A stretch of 64,000 nucleotides of DNA, taken from the NCBI RefSeq assembly GCF_003634705.1, contig NZ_RBWU01000007.1:310001-374000 (forward strand), given 5' to 3'. This document shows positions 1-8,461 of this stretch, piece by piece. How positions within the stretch are numbered: position 1 is the first letter of the stretch; each line of letters begins with the position of its first letter. This stretch comes from Actinomadura pelletieri DSM 43383. GTDB lineage: Bacteria; Actinomycetota; Actinomycetes; Streptosporangiales; Streptosporangiaceae. The notes under the pieces were generated by a model. That model was not told the DNA's origin. It saw nothing but the letters and a program-made list of their open reading frames with translations, and did no database searches. Made by a program: the position numbers and the translations under genes.

Positions 1-2
1 TC

Positions 3-323
3 CTCGGAATCGACGGGGAGATCCGCTACATCTTCCCGGCGTTGACCTACGGCGGCGGCGCGGGCTTCATCTTCGTCATCACCGACGACCAGATCGCGGT
101 GATCTCCACCGGCGCGATGAGCCGCAGCACGCCGAAGAGCGTCTGGGGCAGCTACCCGCGCGGTACCCGCATCGGACCGGTGGAGACCAACGTGACGCCG
201 TGCTTCGAGTTCGCGGGCGCGGACTTCGAGCTGGAGGACGAGTACGTCGCCGTCGTCAACGCGGCCGACGCCGAGATCTTCGCCCGCGACAGCCTGCCCC
301 GCGACCCCCTGCCCGACCTCTGA
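3..323 (+). CDS. 3' end of a hypothetical protein
   Basis: The gene is cut by the window start: the frame is open from position 3 without a stop, so the true start lies upstream. About 106 residues remain. They alternate short beta-strand-like hydrophobic stretches (GAGFIFVITDDQIAVIST) and end in an acidic tail (RDPLPDL). A 'facing strand' pattern such as this is typical of PH-like or bPH beta domains, but I do not recognise the family and this is inference. It converges with the RNase D-like gene on the other strand, whose stop is 31 bases away. Confidence 0.75.
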   Translation, partial: LGIDGEIRYIFPALTYGGGAGFIFVITDDQIAVISTGAMSRSTPKSVWGSYPRGTRIGPVETNVTPCFEFAGADFELEDEYVAVVNAADAEIFARDSLPRDPLPDL

Positions 324-354
324 ACCCCGGCCCCTGACCTCTGCGAGGCCGGTC

Positions 355-1830
355 TCAGAGGTCTCCCTTGTGCTCCAGGCGAAGGAAGGCCAGGGCGATG
401 GGCTGGGCGGTGAGCGCGACCTGCCACTCGCGGGCGCCGAGGTCGCGCAGGGCCCCGCCGATGGCCGAGGCGGACGCCTCCGGCGGCGGCGTCCAGGCGA
501 GACGGCGGACCAGGTCGGGCTGTATCAGGTTCTCCGACGGCATCGAATGCTCGTCGGCGAGGGCCGCGACGACCGCGCGGGCGGCGGTGAGGCGCTTGGC
601 GGCCTCCGGGTCGCGGTCGGCCCAGCGATGCGCGGGCGGCGGCCCGTCGCCGGGGACGGTCGACTCCGGCAGCCCGCGGTCGGTGAGCTCGCGGGCGCGG
701 GCGACGGCCCGCAGCCACGCCGACTGGTGGCGCCGGGCGCCGCGGCCCCGCATCGTCGGCAGCGCCTGCAGCTCGGCGGGCGTCCGCGGGGCGCGTTGCG
801 CCAGCTCGATGATGGCGGCGTCCTGGAGCACCCGGCCGGGCGACAGATCCCGCTCGCGGGCGATCTTGTCACGGGCCTCCCAGATCTCCCGGACCGTGGC
901 GAGCGCCCGCCGGTTCCGCACGCGGTGGATGCCGGACGTGCGGCGCCACGGATCCGCCCGCGGCGGCTTCGGCGGCGTCGTCAGGATCGCGGCGAACTCC
1001 TCCAGCGCCCACTCCAGCTTGCCCGCGGCCGTCAGCTCCGCGTGCAGCGCGTCGCGCAGCTCGACCAGCAGCTCGACGTCCAGCGCGGCATAGCGCAGCC
1101 AGTCCTCCGGGAGGGGACGCGTCGACCAGTCGGCCGCCGAGTGCCCCTTCTCCAGCACGTACCCCAGCACGTTCTCGACCATGGATCCGAGCCCGACGCG
1201 CGGGTAGCCGAGCAGCCGCCCCGCCAATTCGGTGTCGAACAGCCGGCGCGGCACGAGCCCGACCTCGGCGAGGCAGGGCAGGTCCTGGTTGGCGGCGTGC
1301 AGCACCATCTCGGTGTCGGCGAGCACGGCGTCCAGACCCGACAGGTCGGGCAGCTCGATCGGGTCGATCAGGGCCGTGCCGGACCCCGCGCGGCGCAGCT
1401 GGATCAGGTAGGCGCGCTGCCCGTACCGGTAGCCGGACGCGCGCTCGGCGTCGACCGCGACCGGCCCCGTGCCCGCCGCGAACGCCGCGATGACACGTTC
1501 CAGTTCGGCGGCGCCGGTGATCACGGGTGGCACGCCCTCGCGCGGTTCCAGCAACGGGACGGCCGGGGGACCGGCCCCGCCCTCGGCGTTCGGCCGCGGG
1601 GCGGCCTGTGCTGGAACGGTCCCGGACCGCTTCGCGGTGTTCTCCGCACCGGTCTCCCGCTCGGGACCGGTGGCGCGCGTTTCGGACACTCCCACTGAAC
1701 CTTTTTCATCTTCGGATCGACGAGCCCTGCGAGACAACCGGGACACCGGCGGACGAGAAGGGCCGTCTGCTTCCGCGTGCTCCTCCGCCGCCGCCCCGAT
1801 CTCGAGCGCCGAATCGGACGCCGTGCTCAC
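355..1830 (-). CDS. RNase D-like 3'-5' exonuclease with HRDC domain
   Basis: A DEDDy-family 3'-5' exonuclease, expected to trim RNA 3' ends in the cytoplasm. Counting from the GTG at 1830, residues 1-100 are a charged, probably disordered tail. The exonuclease domain follows with the DxE pair (VDAE, D127/E129), the second Asp in NQDLPCL (D183) and the tyrosine motif YAALD (Y247, D251), so the four metal ligands and the general-base Tyr are present. An HRDC-type helical region (RDLSPGRVLQD...) follows from about residue 305. A frame open to 1893 would overlap the upstream gene by 44 bases; the GTG at 1830 has AGGGG just upstream and leaves a 19-base gap, so it is preferred. It is probably co-transcribed with the DUF3000 gene, an arrangement common in actinobacteria. 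Confidence 0.85.
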   Translation of the reverse strand: MSTASDSALEIGAAAEEHAEADGPSRPPVSRLSRRARRSEDEKGSVGVSETRATGPERETGAENTAKRSGTVPAQAAPRPNAEGGAGPPAVPLLEPREGVPPVITGAAELERVIAAFAAGTGPVAVDAERASGYRYGQRAYLIQLRRAGSGTALIDPIELPDLSGLDAVLADTEMVLHAANQDLPCLAEVGLVPRRLFDTELAGRLLGYPRVGLGSMVENVLGYVLEKGHSAADWSTRPLPEDWLRYAALDVELLVELRDALHAELTAAGKLEWALEEFAAILTTPPKPPRADPWRRTSGIHRVRNRRALATVREIWEARDKIARERDLSPGRVLQDAAIIELAQRAPRTPAELQALPTMRGRGARRHQSAWLRAVARARELTDRGLPESTVPGDGPPPAHRWADRDPEAAKRLTAARAVVAALADEHSMPSENLIQPDLVRRLAWTPPPEASASAIGGALRDLGAREWQVALTAQPIALAFLRLEHKGDL

Positions 1831-1849
1831 GTCCCCTACCGTACGTCGC

Positions 1850-2416
1850 TCAGCCGCCGGCCCCGCCAGGGCGGTCCGGTAGCGCGGCGACACCGGACGG
1901 CGGCAGCCCCGCCGTGGTGCACATCACCTCGCACCAGGCCGCCACATGCGGGGCGAGATCGTCGCCCGTCGGGGACCAGGACGCCCGCAACTCCAGCTCG
2001 GTGGTGGACGGCTCGCCGCGCTTGTCGCCGAAGCTCTCCGACACCGCACGGGTGATCGTCCCGGAGACGCCCGCGTACCCCGCGGGCTCCAGCGCCTCCA
2101 GCAGCCAGTCCCACGCGACGGAGCCGATCAGCTCGTCGGCGGCGATGTCGGGCTCCAGATCGGCGCGGATGTAGGCGACGATCCGGAAGTCGTTCGTCCA
2201 GCCGCCGCGGCCGTCCGGGTCGTACAGGACGATGAGGCGGCCCATGGCGACCTCGGTGTCGTCGTCACGGTAGACGCTGCCGGACATGGCCGCCGCGTAG
2301 GGCGCCAGGCTCTGCGGCGCGGGCATCTCCTCCAGGTCGAGCTCCGGCCGGACACCGGGACCGGCCAGGATCGCCTGGAGGGTGTCGAGGGCCCGCTGGA
2401 AGGCAGGTGGGTTCAT
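1850..2416 (-). CDS. DUF3000 domain protein
   Basis: Conserved actinobacterial protein of unknown function, 188 residues from the ATG at 2416. Recognisable features are the start MNPPAFQRALDTLQAI, the acidic LDLEEMPAPQSLAPYAAAM segment and the GRLIVLYDPDGRGGW core. There is no signal peptide or membrane segment, so it is cytosolic. The frame is open further upstream to 2551, but that extension is Pro/Arg-rich low complexity and does not look like the family. It lies directly upstream of the RNase D-like gene on the same strand, and the two are likely an operon. No biochemical role is known to me. Confidence 0.8.
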   Translation of the reverse strand: MNPPAFQRALDTLQAILAGPGVRPELDLEEMPAPQSLAPYAAAMSGSVYRDDDTEVAMGRLIVLYDPDGRGGWTNDFRIVAYIRADLEPDIAADELIGSVAWDWLLEALEPAGYAGVSGTITRAVSESFGDKRGEPSTTELELRASWSPTGDDLAPHVAAWCEVMCTTAGLPPSGVAALPDRPGGAGG

Positions 2417-2584
2417 GGAAGGACCGGCCTGGTCGCGGTGGCGTGTACGGGGGCGTGGTTCGGGTCGGTGGTCGGGATGACGGGCCCGTGGCGGCGCGCC
2501 GCCCCGGGCGGAGAGGGCGGCGACTGAGGGGCGCGGAGGGGAAGCAGGCACGGCACAGCTGATTTCGTCTCGGGGGCGGGCCGG

Positions 2585-2794
2585 TCAGGCCACGGCCCGC
2601 ACGGTGGCCGCGGGGGCGGGCGGTCCTGGAACGGATCCTGCGGCGGGCGCGGTCGCGGACGTGATCGGCGGCGAGCCGACCAGCACGGCGGCACCGCACT
2701 CCACGCAGGCGCGCTCGGGGCACTCCTCGCCGTGGCCGTCCGGACACGGCGGCTGCTCGAACTCACGTTCATCACCGCAGGTGGAGCAGTACAA
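2585..2794 (-). CDS. small zinc-ribbon protein
   Basis: A 69-residue protein with two CxxC-type knuckles: YCSTCGDE at the N terminus and ACVECGAAV about 30 residues on, with further Cys/His in between (PPCPDGHGEECPE). Together they look like a zinc-binding site. The C-terminal 25 residues are Ala/Pro-rich and probably disordered. The start is TTG at 2794, supported by a good GGAGG six bases upstream; no ATG is available. It is transcribed away from hemE. Similar small Cys-rich ORFs next to hemE occur in other actinobacteria, as I recall. Function unknown; a metal-binding or nucleic-acid-binding role is inference. Confidence 0.65.
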   Translation of the reverse strand: MYCSTCGDEREFEQPPCPDGHGEECPERACVECGAAVLVGSPPITSATAPAAGSVPGPPAPAATVRAVA

Positions 2795-2941
2795 GGGGGA
2801 CCTCCCTCGGCTATGACACGCATCACGTTCGCACGCGGCGGTGACAGAATGCGGGACTTCGCTCGGCGTGTCCGGAAGTTCATACCGCTCCGGGCGCCGT
2901 TCCCGTGCTTTCTCACCCTCGATTCATGGGACGATCGCAAG

Positions 2942-3958
2942 GTGACAGAGAGTCCCTTCCTGCTGGCGTGCCGCCGACGTCCGGTGCCGCACACGCCGGT
3001 GTGGTTCATGCGGCAGGCCGGCCGTTCACTCCCCGAGTACCTGCGCGTCCGCGAGGGCGTCCCGATGCTGGAGTCCTGCGCCCGGCCCGACATGATCGTC
3101 GAGATCACGATGCAGCCGGTGCGCCGGTACGCGGTGGACGCGGCGATCTTCTTCAGCGACATCATGGTGCCGCTGAAGGCCATCGGCGTGGACCTCGACA
3201 TCAAACCGGGCGTGGGGCCGGTCATCGCCGACCCGATCCGCGACGCGGCCGATCTCGCCGCGCTGCGTCCCCTCGTCCCCGACGACGTCCCCTACGTGAC
3301 CGAGGCCGTCGAGGGCCTGGTCGGCGAGCTGGGCACCACACCGCTGATCGGCTTCGCGGGCGGCCCGTTCACGCTGGCGTCCTACCTGATCGAGGGCGGG
3401 CCGTCGAAGAACCACGAGCGCACCAAGGCCATGATGTACGGCGAGCCACGGCTGTGGTCCGCCCTGATGGGCCGGCTCGCCGACCTCACGATCGCGTTCC
3501 TGAAGATCCAGGTCGCGGCGGGGGCGAGCGCGGTACAGGTGTTCGACTCGTGGGTGGGCGCCGTCGCCGCGCACGACTACCGCGAGTCCGTGCTGCCCCA
3601 CACCCGCCGCATCTTCGCCGAGATCGAGTCGCTCGGCGTCCCGCGCATCCACTTCGGCGTCGGAACGGGCGAACTGCTCGGCCTGATGGGCGAGGCCGGC
3701 GCGGACGTCGTCGGCGTCGACTGGCGGGTGCCGCTGGACGAGGCCGCCCGCCGCGTCGACCCCGGCAAGGCCCTGCAGGGCAACCTCGACCCGGCGATCC
3801 TGTTCGCCCCCTGGGAGACCGTGGAGCGCCGGGCCCTCGACGTGCTCACCCGCGGCCGCACCGCCGAGGGCCACATCTTCAACCTCGGCCACGGCGTCCT
3901 CCCGTCCACGGACCCCGACGTCCTGGCCCGCCTCGTCGACTTCGTCCATTCTGTTTAA
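2942..3958 (+). CDS. hemE: uroporphyrinogen decarboxylase
   Basis: Converts uroporphyrinogen III to coproporphyrinogen III by removing four acetate carboxyls; a cytosolic haem-pathway enzyme that needs no cofactor. The sequence has the family's N-terminal signature PVWFMRQAGRSLPEY, the substrate-binding Asp in FFSDIMVPL, the GFAGGPFTLASYL segment and the C-terminal NLGHGVLP histidine motif. From GTG 2942 it is 338 residues, close to the usual 340-355. The frame is open to 2732, but that extension is unlike the family. hemG and hemQ lie downstream, so three haem steps cluster here, interrupted by a tandem repeat array and a DUF4349 gene on the other strand. Confidence 0.95.
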   Translation: MTESPFLLACRRRPVPHTPVWFMRQAGRSLPEYLRVREGVPMLESCARPDMIVEITMQPVRRYAVDAAIFFSDIMVPLKAIGVDLDIKPGVGPVIADPIRDAADLAALRPLVPDDVPYVTEAVEGLVGELGTTPLIGFAGGPFTLASYLIEGGPSKNHERTKAMMYGEPRLWSALMGRLADLTIAFLKIQVAAGASAVQVFDSWVGAVAAHDYRESVLPHTRRIFAEIESLGVPRIHFGVGTGELLGLMGEAGADVVGVDWRVPLDEAARRVDPGKALQGNLDPAILFAPWETVERRALDVLTRGRTAEGHIFNLGHGVLPSTDPDVLARLVDFVHSV

Positions 3959-4793
3959 TCCAGGAACGGCCCACTGCGCTCGCCTGGCGGCTGTGTTTAT
4001 TGCAGGAACGGCCCACTTCGCTCGCCTTACGGCTCGCTACGTGACCGTTCCTGGGGCGAACGCGCATCGCTTCGCGATCCGCCCGGTTCCGCTCGCCTCC
4101 GGCGTCGCTCCGCCGGGCGGGTAACGCGTTCGCGTGCGGGCTGAGGTCGCTGTACTTCTGGCAGGCCCGGCCCACTGCGCTCGCCTAGGGCTCGCTGCGT
4201 GACCGTTCGTGGGGCGGACGCGCATCGCTTCGCGATCTGCCCGGTTCCGCTCGCCTTCGGCGTCGCTCCGCCGGGCGGGTAACGCGTTCGCGTGCGGGCT
4301 GAGGTCGCTGTACTTCTGGCAGGCCCGGCCCACTGCGCTCGCCTAGGGCTCGCTGCGTGACCGTTCGTGGGGCGGACGCGCATCGCTTCGCGATCTGCCC
4401 GGTTCCGCTCGCCTTCGGCGTCGCTCCGCCGGGCGGGTAACGCGTTCGCGTGCGGGCTGAGGTCGCTGTACTTCTGGCAGGCCCGGCCCACTGCGCTCGC
4501 CTAGGGCTCGCTGCGTGACCGTTCGTGGGGCGAACGCGGCATCGCTTCGCGATCTGCCCGGTTCCGCTCGCCTTCGGCTTCGCTCCGCCGGGCGGGTCAC
4601 GCGTTCGCGTGCGGGCTGAGGTCGCTGTACTTTTGGCAGGCCCGGCCCACTGCGCTCGCCTGGCGGCTCGCTGCGTGACCGTTCGTGGGGCGGACGCGCA
4701 TCGCTTCGCGATCTGCCCGGTTTCGCTTGCCTTCGGCTTTGCTGCACCGGGCAGGTGACGCGTTCGCGTGCGGGCTGAGGGGCCTCGAAAGTG
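3959..4793. repeat. tandem array of five ~158-bp units downstream of hemE
   Basis: Successive units start near 4002, 4161, 4319, 4477 and 4636 (steps of 159, 158, 158 and 159), each beginning GCAGG...CGGCCCACT. A short partial copy lies at 3960-4000. Each unit carries several tiny hairpins: ATCGC-TTC-GCGAT, GCC-TTC-GGC and ACGC-GTTC-GCGT. The inner copies are nearly identical; the outer ones have diverged. A 158-base period is not a multiple of three, so the long minus-strand reading frames across the array change frame from unit to unit and are unlikely to be protein. The array begins directly after the hemE stop and ends just before the DUF4349 gene's stop. Confidence 0.9.
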
Positions 4794-4801
4794 ATTCTGG
4801 C

Positions 4802-5755
4802 TTACGTGGACGGCGGCGGGGCCTCCTCCGTGGGCTTTGTGCGCCTGAACCTGGTCCGGGCCGTGCCGAAGTGGGTGCGAAGGCGGGGGCGGAACAGCAC
4901 CACGGGGACGGCGAGCAGGGTCGCGGCGACGAGGAAGGGCAGGAGCCAGCCCGCGAGGACGGCGATGCCGCCGAGGAACGCGGTGAAGGCGTCCCAGCCG
5001 TCGTCGAGCGCGCCGACGAACCCGCCGCGGTCGTCGTCCTCGGTGGGCCGGGTGACCTCGCTCACCACGGTCACGGTCACGGTCGCGAACGCCGTGCGGT
5101 GCTTGAGTGTCTTCTCGCGGGCCTGGAGGGCCTCCAGATCGGCCTCCCGTTCCGCGATCTCGTTCTCGATGTTGATGATCTCGCTGACGGAGTTCGCCCG
5201 TTCGAGCAGCTTGCGGAACGACGCGAGTGTCGCCTCGGCGGAGCGGACCCGGGCCTGCACGTCCGCGACCTCGCCCGTGACGTCCTCGGCCTCCTGGGTC
5301 AGCGAGAGTTTCTTCCCGAGCTGCGTGGCGAGCTGGTTCAGCACGCCCGTGTATTGGGTGGCCGGGATCTTCAGGGCGATCTCGGAGCGGGCGGGGTCGG
5401 TGGAGCTGGACTCCCGTTCCACATAGCCGCCCACCGCCGTGACCAACTGCTTGGCCTTGGCGGCGGCGGCCTCCACATCGTTCGCTTTGACCCGAAGGCT
5501 CGCCATGTGGACGACCTCACGTCCGTTGACCGGGGGCGAGTTCGGCGCCCTCCGGTTTCGGGGCCGGCCCGGTGCGCCCTCCTGGGCGCGGCCCTCCTGC
5601 CGGAGGCCGCCGTCCGTGGCCGCGGGCGCCCGGCCGCCGCCTCCCTGGTCCACGGCCTTCGACTCGTGGGAGTCACCGTCGCCACCGCAGGCGGACAGTG
5701 ATCCGGCGAGTGCGAGAACGGCCAGGGCGTATGCCGCTTTTCTGACGATCCGCAT
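4802..5755 (-). CDS. DUF4349 lipoprotein
   Basis: Predicted membrane lipoprotein of 317 residues. The N terminus is a type II signal (RKAAYALAVLALAGSLSAC) with the lipobox LSAC. A Gly/Arg-rich linker follows, then a conserved domain with MASLRVKANDVEAAAAKA and ALKIPATQYTGVLNQL. A long heptad-rich coiled coil follows (EVADVQARVRSAEATL... to EALQAREKTL). A strong membrane helix (GIAVLAGWLLPFLVAATLL) sits near the C terminus, with a basic tail. The lipid anchor plus a C-terminal helix suggests the middle domain sits outside the membrane. It converges with hemE across the repeat array. Function unknown. Confidence 0.85.
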   Translation of the reverse strand: MRIVRKAAYALAVLALAGSLSACGGDGDSHESKAVDQGGGGRAPAATDGGLRQEGRAQEGAPGRPRNRRAPNSPPVNGREVVHMASLRVKANDVEAAAAKAKQLVTAVGGYVERESSSTDPARSEIALKIPATQYTGVLNQLATQLGKKLSLTQEAEDVTGEVADVQARVRSAEATLASFRKLLERANSVSEIINIENEIAEREADLEALQAREKTLKHRTAFATVTVTVVSEVTRPTEDDDRGGFVGALDDGWDAFTAFLGGIAVLAGWLLPFLVAATLLAVPVVLFRPRLRTHFGTARTRFRRTKPTEEAPPPST

Positions 5756-5891
5756 GGGCGTTGGACGGCGGTGACCCGGGTCACCGTTCCCGTGGCGGCG
5801 TCGCGATCGGGGAACGAACGGGGCACACCGCCGTCACGGCGCGGGCGGGCCCCGGTGCGCGATCCGCCGGGGCGTCTGGGAGGCTTGGGAC

Positions 5892-7349
5892 ATGTCCACG
5901 TCCCATGCCGTCGTCGTCGGGGGCGGCATCGCGGGCCTCACCGCGGCGCGCGAGCTGGCCCGGGGCGGCGTTCGCGTGACCGTGCTGGAGGGCTCCCCGC
6001 TGATCGGCGGGAAGCTGCGCGTCAGCGAGATCGCCGGACTCCCGGTGGACGAGGGCGCCGAGGCGGTCCTCACCCGCCGGCCCGAGGCGCTCGACCTCGT
6101 CCGCGACCTCGGCCATGACGACGATCTGCGCGTCCCCGGCACCACCTCCTCCGCGATCCTCAGCCGTGGCGCCCTCCGGCGGTTCCCGTCCGGGCAGGTG
6201 ATGGGCGTCCCGTCCGACCTGCGGGCGCTGGCCGCGTCGCGGGTGCTGTCCCCGGCCGGGCTGGCACGGGTCCCGCTCGACCTCGTCCTGCCCGAGACGC
6301 CGCTCGGCGGCGATGTGTCCGTCGCCGCGTTCATCGGCGCCCGGCTCGGCCGCGAGGTAGTCGACCGGCTCGTCGAGCCGCTGCTCGGCGGCGTGTTCGC
6401 CGGACGGGTCGAACTGCTGTCGTTCGAGTCGACGCTGCCCGCCGTCGCCACCGCCGCGCGCACCCACCGCTCGCTGATCGGCGCCGCGCAGGGCGTCCGG
6501 GCCACGGCCCCCAAGGACCCCGGACCGGTGTTCGCCACCCTCCCGGGCGGCCTCGGCACCCTTCCCGGCCTGGTCGCGGACGACGTCGTCGCCGCCGGCG
6601 GAACGGTCCGGACCCGCGCGACCGTCCGCGAGCTGCGCCGCCGCGACGGCGGCTGGCGACTCACGATCGGCCCGACCCGCGACCCCGAGCACCTGGACGC
6701 CGACGCCGTGGTGATCGCGGTCCCGGCGGCGCCCGCGTCCCGCCTGCTCAAGGAGGAGGTCCCCGCCGCCGCCCGGGAACTCGCGGCCGTCGAGTACGCG
6801 AGCATGGCGGTCGTCACGCTCGCCTACCCGGCCGCCGCGTTCCCGCGCCTGCCCAAGGGCAGCGGGTACCTCGTGCCCGCCGTGGAGAGCGACCCGGAAC
6901 GGGGCGGGCGCGGCGTCAAGGCCGTCACGTTCAGCTCGGTGAAATGGCCCCACCTGCGCGACCGCGACCCCGGCCTCGTCGTGGTGCGCTGCTCCATCGG
7001 ACGGTTCGGCGAGGAGCGCACGCTCCAGCGGCCGGACCCGGAGCTGGCGGCCGTCGCGGTGGCCGAGATGGCCGCGACCTGCGGCGTCACCGGGCCGCCC
7101 GGCGAGACCCGGGTCACCCGGTGGGGCGGCGGGCTTCCGCAGTACAACGTGGGCCACGCCGACCGCGTGGCCAGGGTCCGGGCGGCGGTCGCCGACCAGC
7201 CGGGGCTCGCCGTCGCGGGCGCCGCCTACGACGGCCTGGGCGTGCCCGCCTGCATCGCCTCGGCGCGCGCGGCGGCCACCCGGATATTGGACGACCTGCG
7301 CAGCCGAGAAGGAGCAGACCATGGCGCAGAAGGCACGCGAGCTCAATAA
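5892..7349 (+). CDS. hemG: HemG/HemY-type (copro)protoporphyrinogen oxidase
   Basis: FAD enzyme that oxidises porphyrinogen to porphyrin; in actinobacteria with HemQ the substrate is coproporphyrinogen III (CgoX activity). The FAD site is at the N terminus (VVVGGGIAGLTAARELA, then VTVLEGSPLIGGK). The family's C-terminal FAD motif is also present (GLAVAGAAYDGLGVPACI). Its 485 residues are the usual length. GGGAGG is about seven bases before ATG 5892. The stop lies 29 bases inside hemQ, so translation of the two is probably coupled. With hemE and hemQ it forms the coproporphyrin-dependent haem branch; the chelatase hemH is not in this window. Confidence 0.93.
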   Translation: MSTSHAVVVGGGIAGLTAARELARGGVRVTVLEGSPLIGGKLRVSEIAGLPVDEGAEAVLTRRPEALDLVRDLGHDDDLRVPGTTSSAILSRGALRRFPSGQVMGVPSDLRALAASRVLSPAGLARVPLDLVLPETPLGGDVSVAAFIGARLGREVVDRLVEPLLGGVFAGRVELLSFESTLPAVATAARTHRSLIGAAQGVRATAPKDPGPVFATLPGGLGTLPGLVADDVVAAGGTVRTRATVRELRRRDGGWRLTIGPTRDPEHLDADAVVIAVPAAPASRLLKEEVPAAARELAAVEYASMAVVTLAYPAAAFPRLPKGSGYLVPAVESDPERGGRGVKAVTFSSVKWPHLRDRDPGLVVVRCSIGRFGEERTLQRPDPELAAVAVAEMAATCGVTGPPGETRVTRWGGGLPQYNVGHADRVARVRAAVADQPGLAVAGAAYDGLGVPACIASARAAATRILDDLRSREGADHGAEGTRAQ

Positions 7350-8004
7350 CGTCATCCGCTACACGATGTGGTCGGTGTTCCGGCTCACCGCCCCCGGAAC
7401 GGTCGGCGAGCACGACGCGGCCGAGGTCCAGGACCTCCTCGACCAGGTCGCCGAGAAGGACGTCACGACCCGCGGCGCCTACGACGTCGCCGGGCTGCGC
7501 GCCGACGCCGACTACATGTTCTGGTGGCACGCGCCCACGTCCGACGACCTCCAGGAGGTCTACACCCGGTTCCGCCGGACGCACCTGGGCCGCGCGAGCG
7601 AGCCGGTGTGGTCGCAGATGGCGCTGCACCGTCCGGCCGAGTTCAACAAGAGCCACATCCCGGCGTTCCTCGCCGACGAGGAGCCGCGTCCCTACGTGTG
7701 CGTGTACCCGTTCGTCCGGTCCTACGAGTGGTACCTGTTGCCGGACGAGGAGCGCCGGGCCATGCTCGCCGAGCACGGGATGATGGCCCGCGAGTACCCC
7801 GACGTCCGGGCGAACACGGTCTCGGCGTTCGCGCTCGGCGACTACGAGTGGATGCTGGCGTTCGAGGCCGACGAGCTGTACCGCATCGTCGACCTCATGC
7901 GCCATCTGCGGGGGGCGAAGGCCCGCCTCCACACCCGCGAGGAGGTTCCGTTCTACACGGGCCGTCGCAGGTCCGTCGCGGAGCTCGTCGCCGGCCTCGC
8001 CTAG
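7321..8004 (+). CDS. hemQ: haem synthase / coprohaem decarboxylase HemQ (ChdC)
   Basis: Chlorite-dismutase-fold enzyme that uses peroxide to decarboxylate two propionates of coprohaem III to give haem b. Family marks are CVYPFVRSYEWYLLP and MMAREYPDVRANTVSAF, followed by DYEWMLAFEADEL and EEVPFYTGRR. Y135 in RSYEWY sits where the catalytic Tyr of actinobacterial ChdC lies, and H152 (EHG) is the likely proximal haem ligand; both assignments are from memory of the family. The 227-residue length is typical. AAGGAG is seven bases before ATG 7321. It overlaps hemG by 29 bases, which confirms the coproporphyrin-dependent route. Confidence 0.95.
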   Translation: MAQKARELNNVIRYTMWSVFRLTAPGTVGEHDAAEVQDLLDQVAEKDVTTRGAYDVAGLRADADYMFWWHAPTSDDLQEVYTRFRRTHLGRASEPVWSQMALHRPAEFNKSHIPAFLADEEPRPYVCVYPFVRSYEWYLLPDEERRAMLAEHGMMAREYPDVRANTVSAFALGDYEWMLAFEADELYRIVDLMRHLRGAKARLHTREEVPFYTGRRRSVAELVAGLA

Positions 8005-8008
8005 GACG

Positions 8009-8410
8009 CTACCCGGCGGGTTCGAGGGTGAGCGAGATCGAGTTGATGCAGTACCGGTCGTCGGTCGGCGTGCCGTAGCCCTCGCCGTGGAAGACGTGGC
8101 CGAGGTGCGAGTCGCAGGTGGCGCACCGCACCTCGGTGCGGACCATGCCGAGAGAACGGTCCTCGATCAACGTGACGGCGGTGGAGTCGGACGGCGCGTA
8201 GAACGACGGCCAGCCGCAGTGGCTCTCGAACTTGGTCTCCGACCGGAACAGCTCCGTCCCGCAACCACGGCACCGGTACACCCCGACGGTCTTGGTGTCG
8301 GTGTACTTCCCGGTGAAGGGCCGCTCCGTGCCCGCCTGCCGCAGCACGCGGAACTCCTCGGGGCTGAGTTCGGCCCGCCACTGGTCCTCGCTCTTGTGGA
8401 TCTTCTGCAT
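8009..8410 (-). CDS. msrB: peptide methionine-(R)-S-oxide reductase
   Basis: Repairs methionine-R-sulfoxide in proteins using thioredoxin; cytosolic. The 133-residue protein begins MQKIHKSEDQWRAELSPEEF at ATG 8410. It has the two zinc knuckles CRGCG and CATCDSH, the conserved GWPSFY, and the catalytic Cys in DRYCINSISL, so all signature elements are present. A longer open frame runs upstream to 9610, but it only shadows the divergent polymerase gene. It converges with hemQ across a 4-base gap and shares a 51-base divergent promoter region with the polymerase gene. Confidence 0.95.
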   Translation of the reverse strand: MQKIHKSEDQWRAELSPEEFRVLRQAGTERPFTGKYTDTKTVGVYRCRGCGTELFRSETKFESHCGWPSFYAPSDSTAVTLIEDRSLGMVRTEVRCATCDSHLGHVFHGEGYGTPTDDRYCINSISLTLEPAG

Positions 8411-8461
8411 ACACCCGACCGTACCCGGAGGCTTGTCCCACCTGTGGGTTAACGTGCAGAC

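Noticed and set aside
2795..2941. hemE N-terminal extension to 2732
   Set aside because: The added residues are unlike the family and the conserved domain starts right after GTG 2942.
4027..4747. Long minus-strand reading frames (MGRACQKYSDLSPHANALPA-like) across the hemE array
   Set aside because: The repeat period of 158 bases is not a multiple of three, so the frames shift from unit to unit; no ribosome site or known family.
3959..4793. CRISPR array
   Set aside because: Units are about 158 bp and nearly identical throughout, with no short repeat/unique spacer pattern and no cas genes nearby.
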